DNA from: Selenomonadales bacterium UBA7018
Lineage (GTDB): Bacteria > Bacillota > Negativicutes > Selenomonadales > Selenomonadaceae
Assembly: GCA_002448305.1 (NCBI GenBank)
Contig: DJWY01000014.1
Span: 1 to 31,756, forward strand
Direction of reading: 5' to 3'
Length of the DNA stretch: 31,756 nucleotides
Each line of letters opens with the position of its first letter. The first letter of the stretch is position 1. A program made the translations under genes and the position numbers. The notes below the pieces were generated by a model. It ran no database searches, was not told where the DNA came from, and worked only from the letters and a program-made list of their open reading frames with translations. Below are positions 6,774 through 15,024 of this stretch, in pieces.

Positions 6774-8969
6774 ATGATAATTGCTGAAGTCTGCGTGAAC
6801 GTGACGGCAAATAATATCGTTCAGAATTATACATATCTTGTGCCGGAACGATTGAAATTTTTATCGCTGGGTTGGCGCGTAAGTATTCCATTTGGACAAC
6901 GAACAACTGACGGCTTTGTAATAAGCGTGCGCGAAGTCGACGACAATAAAATTTTTCCCTTCGAGCTGAAAGAAATTTATGACGTAATCGACGACGAAGC
7001 TTGGTTTACGCCGAAAATGATAAGCGAGGCGCAATGGCTAGCCGAATTTTATTTGTGCCCGCTGTCGCAGACAATGGGATTATTTATGCCGGGTCGACAC
7101 GGGAAAAAAATCGAAACGCGCATTGAAAAAATTTATAAATTGGCGGGAGTTTACGACGCTGGAAATTTCGAGCGGGCAAAAGCAAAATTGAGATTCTTAA
7201 AGATTTTAGAAAAGCGCGGCGAACTTCGGACATTTGAACTTGCCGAAAATAAAATCCCGTCGTCGGCAGTGAAATCGCTAATCGATTTAGGCTTAGTCGA
7301 AGTGGAAGAGCGACGAGTTTTACGCGATAGCTATTCAAAGATAAGAGCAGTGCCAAAAAGTTTCGAGCTGACAGTGGAACAAGTCGCGGCAATTAAAACT
7401 GTTGAGAAATTTTTATTGGCGCGAAAATTTCAAGGCTTCCTCCTGTATGGCGTGACGAGTTCGGGCAAAACGCAAGTTTATATCGAGCTAGCGAAGATAA
7501 CGAGACGACTTGGACGGCGCGTAATAATTTTAGTTCCAGAAATTGCATTGACGGGGCAAATAGTTTCAAATTTCCGAGCGTATTTTTCAGACGTAGCAGT
7601 TTTGCACAGTCGCTTGAGCTTAGCAGAACGAAGCGACACTTTCCACAAAATAAGAAATGGCAACGTCGGAATAGTAATCGGGGCGCGGTCGGGACTCTTT
7701 ACACCGGTTGACAATGTCGGGCTAATTGTCGTAGATGAAGAGCAGGATTATTCATACAAGCAGGAAAATGCGCCGCGTTATCATGCGCGAATAGTGGCGG
7801 AGCAATTTGCGAAATTTCATGACGCGACGATAGTTTTTGGTTCAGCGACGCCGAGCCTTGAAACGTTTTATCGGGCGCAGCAGGGAGAATTGATTTTGTT
7901 AAAAATGCCGCAACGAGTTTTAAATAATCCGTTGCCAAAAGTTGAATGCGTCGATATGCGCGGGGAATTGCGCTCAGGCAACAGGGAAGTTTTGAGCCGC
8001 GATTTATACAGATTGCTGAAAAAAACTTTAGCGGAAGGCAATCAAGCGATAATCCTTTTGAATCGGCGCGGCTGGTCGACAATAGTAATGTGCAGGTCTT
8101 GCGGCTTTGTCTGTGTCTGTCCGGATTGCGGCTTGCCAATGACGTATCATGCAGACGGACATTTACTTTGTCATCATTGCGAAATTGAAGCGATACCGCC
8201 GGAAATTTGTCCTGCTTGCGGAAGTAAGCACATAAAATTTCTTGGAACAGGTACGGAGAAATTGGAGCGGGCATTGAGAAAATTTTTGCCGGACGCAAGA
8301 GCAATTCGTTTGGACAGAGATTCTGCGCGTGAAAGATTTGGGCATAAAAAAATACTTGACGCCTTCGCTAAGCACGAAGCAGATATATTATTCGGTACGC
8401 AAATGGTCGCCAAAGGGCACGATATAAGCAACGTGACGACTGTTGGAATTTTGAATGCGGACGCCTCTTTAAGTTTCTCGGATTTTCGAGCGGCAGAGCT
8501 TTGTTTCGCGCTGATAACTCAAGCGGCAGGTCGTGCAGGTCGCGCAGATTTACCAGGCAAAGTTATCGTGCAAGCGTATAACGTCAACGCGCCGGCGATA
8601 AAATTTGGTTGCGCGCAGGATTACGACAAATTTTATGCCAGCGAACTTCCTCAGCGCGAAGAAATATTTTTCCCGCCGTTTTGCCGCTTAGTGAAACTTA
8701 TTGTTATGTCGAAGGACGAAGCGAAAGCTAAAAGTTTTGCCAAAGAAATAGTCAAGGCGTTCAAAGCGGAAGTCGTGAAAAATTCTGCTACTCGTCAAGA
8801 AATTTTAGGACCGATTAAGGCGGCGATAGCTAATCTGCGCGGCGTGTTCAGATTTGCAGTTCTCATTAAGACGCAAGATTTATCGGCAGTCAGAAATTTT
8901 TTGCGAGTGCACGAGTTGCACAAACGAACCGATATTTACATTGACATTGACCCTGCAACGACAGATTGA
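6774..8969 (+). CDS. priA: Primosomal protein N' (replication restart helicase PriA)
   Basis: A 731-residue superfamily 2 helicase that reloads the replisome at stalled forks. The N-terminal DNA-binding region covers about residues 1-180. Walker A is GVTSSGKTQVYIE; the Walker B/DEAH box reads VDEEQDYSYKQ, where most PriA proteins have DEEH. The eight zinc-binding cysteines are in CRSCGFVCVCPDCG and the following CHHC/CPAC segment. Later motifs include LGTGTEKLE, FGTQMVAKGHD and QAAGRAGR. AAGGAG precedes ATG 6774. Length matches the family (about 730-830). It closes the lepB-priA unit at the bidirectional terminator. Confidence 0.95.
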   Translation: MIIAEVCVNVTANNIVQNYTYLVPERLKFLSLGWRVSIPFGQRTTDGFVISVREVDDNKIFPFELKEIYDVIDDEAWFTPKMISEAQWLAEFYLCPLSQTMGLFMPGRHGKKIETRIEKIYKLAGVYDAGNFERAKAKLRFLKILEKRGELRTFELAENKIPSSAVKSLIDLGLVEVEERRVLRDSYSKIRAVPKSFELTVEQVAAIKTVEKFLLARKFQGFLLYGVTSSGKTQVYIELAKITRRLGRRVIILVPEIALTGQIVSNFRAYFSDVAVLHSRLSLAERSDTFHKIRNGNVGIVIGARSGLFTPVDNVGLIVVDEEQDYSYKQENAPRYHARIVAEQFAKFHDATIVFGSATPSLETFYRAQQGELILLKMPQRVLNNPLPKVECVDMRGELRSGNREVLSRDLYRLLKKTLAEGNQAIILLNRRGWSTIVMCRSCGFVCVCPDCGLPMTYHADGHLLCHHCEIEAIPPEICPACGSKHIKFLGTGTEKLERALRKFLPDARAIRLDRDSARERFGHKKILDAFAKHEADILFGTQMVAKGHDISNVTTVGILNADASLSFSDFRAAELCFALITQAAGRAGRADLPGKVIVQAYNVNAPAIKFGCAQDYDKFYASELPQREEIFFPPFCRLVKLIVMSKDEAKAKSFAKEIVKAFKAEVVKNSATRQEILGPIKAAIANLRGVFRFAVLIKTQDLSAVRNFLRVHELHKRTDIYIDIDPATTD

Positions 8970-8972
8970 CAT

Positions 8973-9014
8973 AAAAAAATCCCCTCAACGCATTGCTGAG
9001 GGGAAAATTTTTTT
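8973..9014. terminator. Bidirectional terminator between priA and iolE
   Basis: CCCCTCA (8981-8987) pairs with TGAGGGG (8997-9003). Seven A before the stem and a long T run after it make it work on both strands, ending priA (+) and the inositol operon (-). Confidence 0.85.
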
Positions 9015-9028
9015 GGACTGAAAAAGGA

Positions 9029-9916
9029 TTAGATATGAGCTTTTTCGCGGATATATTTACGAGCTTTGATAGCGTATTCGAGCGGATTAGCTTTGGCGGG
9101 GTCTTGTTCCGCCTCAACGATATACCAGCCGTCGTAGTTGCTTGCGTTGACAATGTCGAAAATGGGTTCAAAGTCAATGCAACCGTCGCCAGGAACAGTG
9201 AACATGCCTGCGCGGACGCCGTCAAGGAAGCACATATTTTCAGCTTTGACTTTGTCGCGAATTTCCATGCGAATATCTTTCAAATGGATATGGCGGATAC
9301 GCGGGAGATATTTTTTGAGAATCGCAAGATAATCTTCGCCGGAGCAAACGAGATGACCGGTATCATAGAGGAGCCAAACTAATTCGGGGTCGGTCTCGTC
9401 CATAAGTCTATCAATTTCCTCGAAAGTCTGGACGCCTGTGCCCATGTGGTGATGATAAGTCATAGTCAAGCCGATTTTCTTCGCGACCGCGCCGAGTTTG
9501 TTCAAACCTTCGGTTAAAAGTTTCCATTGCTCTTCGGTGTTGTAGGGTTTATCAGCGAAAACAGCCTTATCGAATTTGCCTTGAATGCTGTTGCCCTGTT
9601 CAGCGACGTTGCAGAACTTCGCGCCCATAGTGTGAAGGAATTCGCAGTGCGCAATGAAATCTTTTTCGACTTGCTCATAAGGTTGCGTCAGAAGGAAGGA
9701 GCTAAACCAAGCGGAAGCAATCGACATGCCGCGCAGTTCGAGAGCTTTTTTGAGGACGTTGGTATCTTTGGGATATTTGCCGCCGACTTCGCAGCCGGTA
9801 AAGCCTGCAAGAGCCATTTCGCTAACGCATTGTTCAAAAGTGTTTTCTTTGCCGAGGTCGGGCATATCGTCATTAGTCCAAGCAATCGGCGCAATACCAA
9901 GTTTAATTGTAGCCAT
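9029..9916 (-). CDS. iolE: Myo-inosose-2 dehydratase
   Basis: A 295-residue sugar-phosphate isomerase/epimerase-fold (TIM barrel) protein. IolE converts scyllo-inosose to 3D-3,5/4-trihydroxycyclohexane-1,2-dione using a divalent metal. Motifs include GIAPIAWTNDDMP at the N-terminus, FTGCEVGGKYP, TYHHHMGTGVQ, LLYDTGHLVCSGED, RHIHLKDIR and the late GWYIVEAEQDP, which hold the family's metal-binding His, Asp and Glu residues. AGGAGGG precedes ATG 9916. It is the last gene of the operon, 21 nt after the transporter gene, and ends at the shared terminator. Confidence 0.93.
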   Translation of the reverse strand: MATIKLGIAPIAWTNDDMPDLGKENTFEQCVSEMALAGFTGCEVGGKYPKDTNVLKKALELRGMSIASAWFSSFLLTQPYEQVEKDFIAHCEFLHTMGAKFCNVAEQGNSIQGKFDKAVFADKPYNTEEQWKLLTEGLNKLGAVAKKIGLTMTYHHHMGTGVQTFEEIDRLMDETDPELVWLLYDTGHLVCSGEDYLAILKKYLPRIRHIHLKDIRMEIRDKVKAENMCFLDGVRAGMFTVPGDGCIDFEPIFDIVNASNYDGWYIVEAEQDPAKANPLEYAIKARKYIREKAHI

Positions 9917-9937
9917 TCAAAACCCTCCTAAAAAGTT

Positions 9938-11329
9938 TTAAGCATTAGTCTTGTCATATTCTCTAAAGTCGTGTTCGATTTGTTCAAGAGAACGACCGCG
10001 AGTTTCTGGTACGAATTTAATAACAAACAACAAGCCGATTAAGCCGACACCCGCGAAGATAAAGAATGTTGCGGAAAGTCCAAAGCTGAAGAGTAATTGC
10101 GGGAAGAAGAAACCGACAAAGAAATTTGCGACCCATAAGCACAAGACCGCGCAACCCATACCCATGCCACGAAGTCTTACTGGGAAAATCTCCGATAGCA
10201 ATAGCCACGTAACCGGAGAAAGAAATCCCTGTTGGAAGAAAAGAAACGCGACCGTCAAGGCAAGAACTATATAGGGAAGAGTTGCCGAGCCGTCAAAAAC
10301 ATCTGACGCAATACCAATCAGGAAGAGACAAAGTATCGTTCCAATTTGCCCCGTCATAACTAGCGGGCGGCGTCCGTGCCTATCTATCATCCAAATGCCA
10401 AAGAACGTTGCGCCAACAGAGATAATGCCGTTTGCAATATTGCCAATCAGCGCGGCTTGCGTAGAAAATCCTGCTTCCGTCAAAATTTGCGTGCCGTAAT
10501 ACATAATGGAGTTGACGCCGGAAATTTGCTGACAGATAGCGACGCCCATTGCGATAAAAACGATACGGCGAACCCAAGAAATTGCAAAGTCGGAATAAGT
10601 TGCATGTTTAATATTTTTTTCAAGTGCGATAGTTTCCCTGATTTCGTCGAGTTCTTTTTGAGCGCGTTTTTCTTCGCGAATCTTCTTTAAGACTTCGAGA
10701 GCCTCACCGACACGCCCTTGAACGATTAGCCAACGCGGAGATTCAGGAACGCCCAACATGCCAAGCCACAAAATAACTGCGGGCAACGAAGCGATTGCTA
10801 ACATATAACGCCACGTGCTGCCCGTCGAGCTGTAGGAAATGCCTAATGCCGCGTTGATAGCAAAAGCCAATAGCTGTCCCGTGACAATCATTAAATGATT
10901 TTGAGTAACCATTTGCCCGCGCTGTTCGACAGGGGACATTTCTGCCAAAAGTGTAGGAATCGTAACCGACGCGCCGCCGACCGCGAGACCTAAAACAAAA
11001 CGGAAGAAAATCAAGACTTCAACATTAGGCGAAAGCGCGCAACCGTTTGCCCCAAAGAAAAAGATAACCGCCAAGTAAAGAATCATTTTGCGGCGTCCGA
11101 TAATATCTGCAACGCGCCCGCCTAAAAATGCTCCGATTGCTGCGCCCGCTAAAAGGCTACTTGTTATCATACCCGCCATTCTCGGTGATAAATTTAATTG
11201 GTCGGGCAATGACATAAAAGCAAGCGCACCGTTTATAACGCCGGTGTCGTAGCCGAACAGCAATCCGCCGAGCGTCGAAATGAGCATCACTCCGCGTAGA
11301 TAATGATGATGAGTGATGTCATTAATCAA
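9938..11329 (-). CDS. MFS sugar-porter transporter, probable inositol importer (paralogue 1)
   Basis: A 463-residue, 12-helix transporter of the sugar porter family. Signatures: GGLLFGYDTGVINGAL in helix 1, GGRVADIIGRRKM, PESPRWLIVQGR before the central loop, QQISGVNSIMYYG in helix 7 and PETRGRSLEQIE at the end. Proton-coupled inositol transporters such as IolT belong to this family; the substrate is inferred from the operon. The start is TTG 11329, after an AGGGGGA ribosome binding site; no in-frame ATG fits the conserved N-terminus better. It follows its paralogue by 23 nt. The C-terminal halves of the two are nearly identical while the N-terminal halves differ more. Confidence 0.9.
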   Translation of the reverse strand: MINDITHHHYLRGVMLISTLGGLLFGYDTGVINGALAFMSLPDQLNLSPRMAGMITSSLLAGAAIGAFLGGRVADIIGRRKMILYLAVIFFFGANGCALSPNVEVLIFFRFVLGLAVGGASVTIPTLLAEMSPVEQRGQMVTQNHLMIVTGQLLAFAINAALGISYSSTGSTWRYMLAIASLPAVILWLGMLGVPESPRWLIVQGRVGEALEVLKKIREEKRAQKELDEIRETIALEKNIKHATYSDFAISWVRRIVFIAMGVAICQQISGVNSIMYYGTQILTEAGFSTQAALIGNIANGIISVGATFFGIWMIDRHGRRPLVMTGQIGTILCLFLIGIASDVFDGSATLPYIVLALTVAFLFFQQGFLSPVTWLLLSEIFPVRLRGMGMGCAVLCLWVANFFVGFFFPQLLFSFGLSATFFIFAGVGLIGLLFVIKFVPETRGRSLEQIEHDFREYDKTNA

Positions 11330-11352
11330 TTACTAAATCCCCCTAAAAGATA

Positions 11353-12744
11353 TTAAGCATTAGCCTTGTCGTAATTTCTGAAGTCGCGTTCGATTTGTTC
11401 AAGCGAACGACCGCGAGTTTCCGGAACGAATTTAATAACAAACAGCAAGCCGAGTAAGCCGACGCCCGCGAAGATAAAGAACGTTGCGGAAAGTCCAAAG
11501 CTGAAGAGTAATTGCGGGAAGAAGAATCCGATAAAGAAGTTAGTAACCCACAAGCACAAGACCGCGCAACCCATACCCATGCCGCGAAGTCTTACTGGGA
11601 AAAGCTCAGAGAGCAACAACCACGTAACCGGAGAAAGGAATCCTTGTTGGAAGAAAAGGAACGTGACCGTCAAGCAGAGGACGACATACGGAAGAGTTGC
11701 TGAGCCGTCAAAAACATTTGACGCGATACCGATTGCGCAAAGGCAAGCCATAGTTCCAATTTGCCCCGTCATAATCAGCGGACGACGACCATGACGCCCC
11801 ATCATCCAAATGCCAAAGAACGTCGCAGTGACGGAGATAACGCCGTTAGCAATGTTACCAATTAAAGCCGCTTGCGTTGAAAAGCCCGCTTCAGTCAAAA
11901 TTTGCGTGCCGTAATACATAATCGAGTTGACGCCGGAAATTTGCTGGCAGATAGCGACGCCCATTGCGATGAAGACGATACGACGAACCCACGGAACCGC
12001 GAGGTCGGAATAAGTCGCTTGCTGAACGCTACTTTCAAGCGCGATAGTCTCTTTGATTTCGTCAAGTTCTTTCTGAGCGCGTTTTTCTTCGCGGATTTTC
12101 TTTAAGACTTCGAGAGCCTCACCGATTCTGCCTTGAACGATTAACCAACGCGGAGATTCAGGAACACTTAACATGCCTAGCCACAAGACGATAGCCGGAG
12201 TCGACGCAATAGCCAACATGTAACGCCAAATGCCGCCCGTCGAGCCGAAAGTAACACCCATTGCCGCATTGACGACGAAAGCCAACAACTGACCAGTAAC
12301 AATCATCAACTCATTTTGAGTAACCATACGCCCGCGCCGTTCAGCGGGAGCCATTTCAGCCAGGAACGCCGGAACCGTAACTGACGCGCCACCGACTGCA
12401 AGACCGAGTACGAAGCGGCAGAAGATAAGAACTTCAGCGTTGGGCGAAAGTGCGCAACCATTTGCCGCGAAGAAAAAGATAAATGCCAAGTAAAGAATCA
12501 TCTTGCGGCGACCGGCAGTATCAGCAATGCGCCCGCCCATAAATGAACCGATAGCCGCGCCCGCCAACAGACCGCTCGCGACCAAACCTTCCATTGCCGG
12601 CGTCAAGTTCAACTGGTCAGGCATAGCCATAAAGGCAAGCGCACCGTTGATAACGCCTGTGTCGTAACCGAACAACAAGCCGCCGAATGTCGAGACAATC
12701 ATTACTCGACGCAGGTAGGTTTCATGAGAAATACCCTGAGCCAT
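11353..12744 (-). CDS. MFS sugar-porter transporter, probable inositol importer (paralogue 2)
   Basis: A 463-residue sugar porter of the same length and layout as its neighbour, with GGLLFGYDTGVINGAL, GGRIADTAGRRKM, PESPRWLIVQGR, QQISGVNSIMYYG and PETRGRSLEQIE. The two genes also match closely at the DNA level and look like a tandem duplication. ATG 12744 (MAQGISHETYL) is chosen because AGGGGG lies about 9 nt upstream and it aligns with the start of the other copy; a GTG at 12762 would fall inside that ribosome binding site. It lies downstream of iolD, after the inverted repeat at 12816-12887. A difference in substrate (other inositol isomers) or affinity is possible but cannot be read here. 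Confidence 0.9.
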   Translation of the reverse strand: MAQGISHETYLRRVMIVSTFGGLLFGYDTGVINGALAFMAMPDQLNLTPAMEGLVASGLLAGAAIGSFMGGRIADTAGRRKMILYLAFIFFFAANGCALSPNAEVLIFCRFVLGLAVGGASVTVPAFLAEMAPAERRGRMVTQNELMIVTGQLLAFVVNAAMGVTFGSTGGIWRYMLAIASTPAIVLWLGMLSVPESPRWLIVQGRIGEALEVLKKIREEKRAQKELDEIKETIALESSVQQATYSDLAVPWVRRIVFIAMGVAICQQISGVNSIMYYGTQILTEAGFSTQAALIGNIANGVISVTATFFGIWMMGRHGRRPLIMTGQIGTMACLCAIGIASNVFDGSATLPYVVLCLTVTFLFFQQGFLSPVTWLLLSELFPVRLRGMGMGCAVLCLWVTNFFIGFFFPQLLFSFGLSATFFIFAGVGLLGLLFVIKFVPETRGRSLEQIERDFRNYDKANA

Positions 12745-12815
12745 TTGTTGTAACCCCCTCACATTTCAATGAGTTTTTATATTTTACCCCTATCCAACAA
12801 ATGGCGATTTATCTT

Positions 12816-12887
12816 AATTAGGAATGAGGAAGTAGGAATGAGGAATGGAAATTTAATTCCTAATTCCTAACTCCTAATTCCTAATTG
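12816..12887 (-). repeat. AT-rich inverted repeat, copy 1 (after iolD)
   Basis: Copies of AATTAGGAAT/AGGAATGAGG on the left are answered by ATTCCTAATT units on the right, giving a long imperfect hairpin. The right arm, 12853-12887, is identical over 35 bases to 16928-16962. It starts 3 nt beyond the iolD stop in the direction of transcription and ends about 70 nt before the transporter start. There is no T run after it, so it is not a standard terminator; it may be an mRNA-stabilising or processing hairpin or a MITE-like repeat (inference). Confidence 0.8.
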
Positions 12888-12890
12888 TTA

Positions 12891-14837
12891 TCAATATTTT
12901 CTTGCCGCCGCAAGGTTGGGAGCCATAAGGTCAGTATAAATCTTGTGGATTTTTTCGGACTTGGAAACCTGCGCGACGCCAACACGCCACCAATCGCCGT
13001 AGCCGTGCACCATAGTTTTGGGCAGGACTTTAACGTCAATCAGCGTAGAAACTTTCTGTTTCTTAGAATCTTCGATAGCCGCTTTGAGTTCGTCGGCAGA
13101 ATGAACGGTGTACGCAACACAACCATAAGAGCGAGCGTTCATAGCAAAATCAATCGGGACAAAGCCGCCGTCAAGACCAGTCTTGGTGCGGAAACGGAAT
13201 TCAGTACCATAACTGCCTTGCCCATGTCCAATTTCCAAATTGTTAATGCAACCGTTCGTCATGTTGTCGAAGAGGATAACGTTAATCTTAACGCCTTCAG
13301 CAATCGATTGCGGCAACTCGGAATGAAGCATCATATAAGCGGCGTCGCCGACCATAGCATAAACTTCGCGGTCAGGTTCAGCAAGTTTGACGCCTAAAGC
13401 CGCGTTAACTTCGTAGCCCATGCAACTGAAACCGTATTCGACATGATAGCCGCCAACAGATTTAGCACGCCATACGCGCTGAACGTCACCAGGAATACTT
13501 CCCGACGCGGCAACCATGATTGCATTTTCATCGATAGTTTCATTGACAATGCCGAGCGCACGGCATTGCGGCAAGCTGGAGCCGGTAAGCTTGATAAATT
13601 CTTCGCTGACTTTGGCGAAGTCGAGACCGTCGACAACTTCCGGAACGAAATCTTTGCCAGTATATTCGACATGATAAACGCGGTCAACTTCAGCGTCATA
13701 TTTTTCTTTGGAAGCTTTGACTTCGGCTTTGTATTCTTCGGAAACTTTCCAATCATTTTTTTCAAGCTCCGCGCTAAGAGCGTCAATGCCCGCCTGCGCG
13801 TCAGCGACGATTTGCAAACCGTCGAGCTTGTAAGCGTGGAATTTCGAGACGTTAATATTTATAAATTGCACTTCGGGATTGTGGAAAATCCATTTTGAAG
13901 AAGTCGTGAAGTCGGTATAACGGGTGCCGACGCCAATAACAACGTCCGCGACAGCCGCAATGTCATTAGCACCGCAACCGCCTGTTTCGCCGACGCCGCC
14001 CAAATTCAACGGGTGATTCCAAAGAATTGTCCCTTTGCCTGCTTGCGTTTCGCCGAACGGGATATTAAATTTCTCTGCAAACTTGCGGAAGGATTCTTCA
14101 GCCTCTGAATATTTTACGCCGCCGCCGAAAATAAGGAGCGGTTTTTTCTTCGTCTTAAGGAGTTCGACAGCCGCCTTGATTGCGCGAGCGGCGGGAGCCT
14201 GTCTGTCAATGTGATGAACTCTCTTTTGGAAGAAATATTCGGGATAATCGTAAGCTTCGCCCTCAACGTCCTGCGGAAGAGCGATACAAACTGCGCCGGT
14301 ATCAGCGGGGTCAGCGAGAACGCGCATTGCGTTAATGCAAGCCGTCATCAAAATTTCGGGGCGCGTCACTCTATCCCAGTATTTGCAAACAGCTTTGAAA
14401 GCGTCGTTAGCAGTGATAGCTAAATTTGTCGGCTGTTCCATTTGCTGGAGAACCGGGTCGGGTTGACGGTCGGCATAAGTATCGCCGGGCAGGAACAGGA
14501 CAGGAATACAATTTGCGGTAGCAGTCGCAGCGGCAGTAACCATATTCATTGCGCCGGGACCAACACTCGACGTGCAAGCGTACATTTGCTTACGGCGTTT
14601 TTGCTTAGCAAAGCCCATTGCCGCATGAGCCATACCTTGTTCATTGCGACCCATGCGCATAATCAAATCGCCGGCATCTTCTTCGAGAGCTTGCCCCATG
14701 CCGACAACGTTGCCGTGTCCAAAAATGCCGAAGATACCTTCAAACATTTTATTTTCCTTGCCGTCGAATTCAATGTACTGATTGTTGAGGAACTTAACGA
14801 GGGCTTGCGCCACCGTAAGTCTAATCGTTTTAGCCAT
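12891..14837 (-). CDS. iolD: 3D-(3,5/4)-trihydroxycyclohexane-1,2-dione acylhydrolase
   Basis: A 648-residue thiamine-diphosphate enzyme that opens the ring of the IolE product to 5-deoxy-glucuronate. The N-terminal pyrimidine-binding domain includes GIFGHGNVVGMGQAL and a conserved early Glu region; the central domain has LLIFGGGVKYSEA; the C-terminal PP-binding domain has EYGFSCMGYEVNAALGVKLA, then MVGDAAYMMLHSEL and a downstream Asn in DNMTNGCINN. The ThDP motif starts GDA rather than the common GDG. Length matches IolD (about 640). AAGGAGA precedes ATG 14837. It follows iolB after a 171-bp gap packed with palindromes. Confidence 0.95.
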   Translation of the reverse strand: MAKTIRLTVAQALVKFLNNQYIEFDGKENKMFEGIFGIFGHGNVVGMGQALEEDAGDLIMRMGRNEQGMAHAAMGFAKQKRRKQMYACTSSVGPGAMNMVTAAATATANCIPVLFLPGDTYADRQPDPVLQQMEQPTNLAITANDAFKAVCKYWDRVTRPEILMTACINAMRVLADPADTGAVCIALPQDVEGEAYDYPEYFFQKRVHHIDRQAPAARAIKAAVELLKTKKKPLLIFGGGVKYSEAEESFRKFAEKFNIPFGETQAGKGTILWNHPLNLGGVGETGGCGANDIAAVADVVIGVGTRYTDFTTSSKWIFHNPEVQFININVSKFHAYKLDGLQIVADAQAGIDALSAELEKNDWKVSEEYKAEVKASKEKYDAEVDRVYHVEYTGKDFVPEVVDGLDFAKVSEEFIKLTGSSLPQCRALGIVNETIDENAIMVAASGSIPGDVQRVWRAKSVGGYHVEYGFSCMGYEVNAALGVKLAEPDREVYAMVGDAAYMMLHSELPQSIAEGVKINVILFDNMTNGCINNLEIGHGQGSYGTEFRFRTKTGLDGGFVPIDFAMNARSYGCVAYTVHSADELKAAIEDSKKQKVSTLIDVKVLPKTMVHGYGDWWRVGVAQVSKSEKIHKIYTDLMAPNLAAARKY

Positions 14838-14864
14838 TATAATTCTCCTTTGAATAGAGAAAAT

Positions 14865-14901
14865 TTTTATACGAAACTAGCGGCGCGTACGAACGCGGCG
14901 A
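14865..14901 (-). repeat. 37-bp dispersed repeat, copy 1 (upstream of iolD)
   Basis: TTTTATACG-A-AACTAGCG, then two variable bases, then GCGTACGAACGCGGCGA. It matches 30444-30480 with three differences over 37 bases. In both places it lies just upstream of a minus-strand gene (iolD, uvrA), 28 and 21 nt from the start, and includes the near-palindrome CGTACGAACG. Confidence 0.7.
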
Positions 14902-15024
14902 GTCGCTTTAAAAGCGGCGGAACAGTTGGAGCGCGGCGAATCCGTTCGAGTATTTGAACATTAAATCGCGCCCACTGGATGCAACGTCACGTTGCCGCGA
15001 CCGCTGGGTCAAGCGTCACGCTTG
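14902..15024 (-). repeat. Cluster of perfect palindromes between iolB and iolD
   Basis: Three near-perfect inverted repeats occur in this stretch: CGCTTT-A-AAAGCG (about 14904-14916), GCAACG-TCA-CGTTGC (14981-14995) and CAAGCG-TCA-CGCTTG (15010-15024). The last two share the CGTCACG core and are 29 bases apart; the last overlaps the iolB stop codon and final codons. They could be mRNA hairpins tuning iolB/iolD expression or parts of a REP-like element; no protein is encoded here. Confidence 0.6.
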
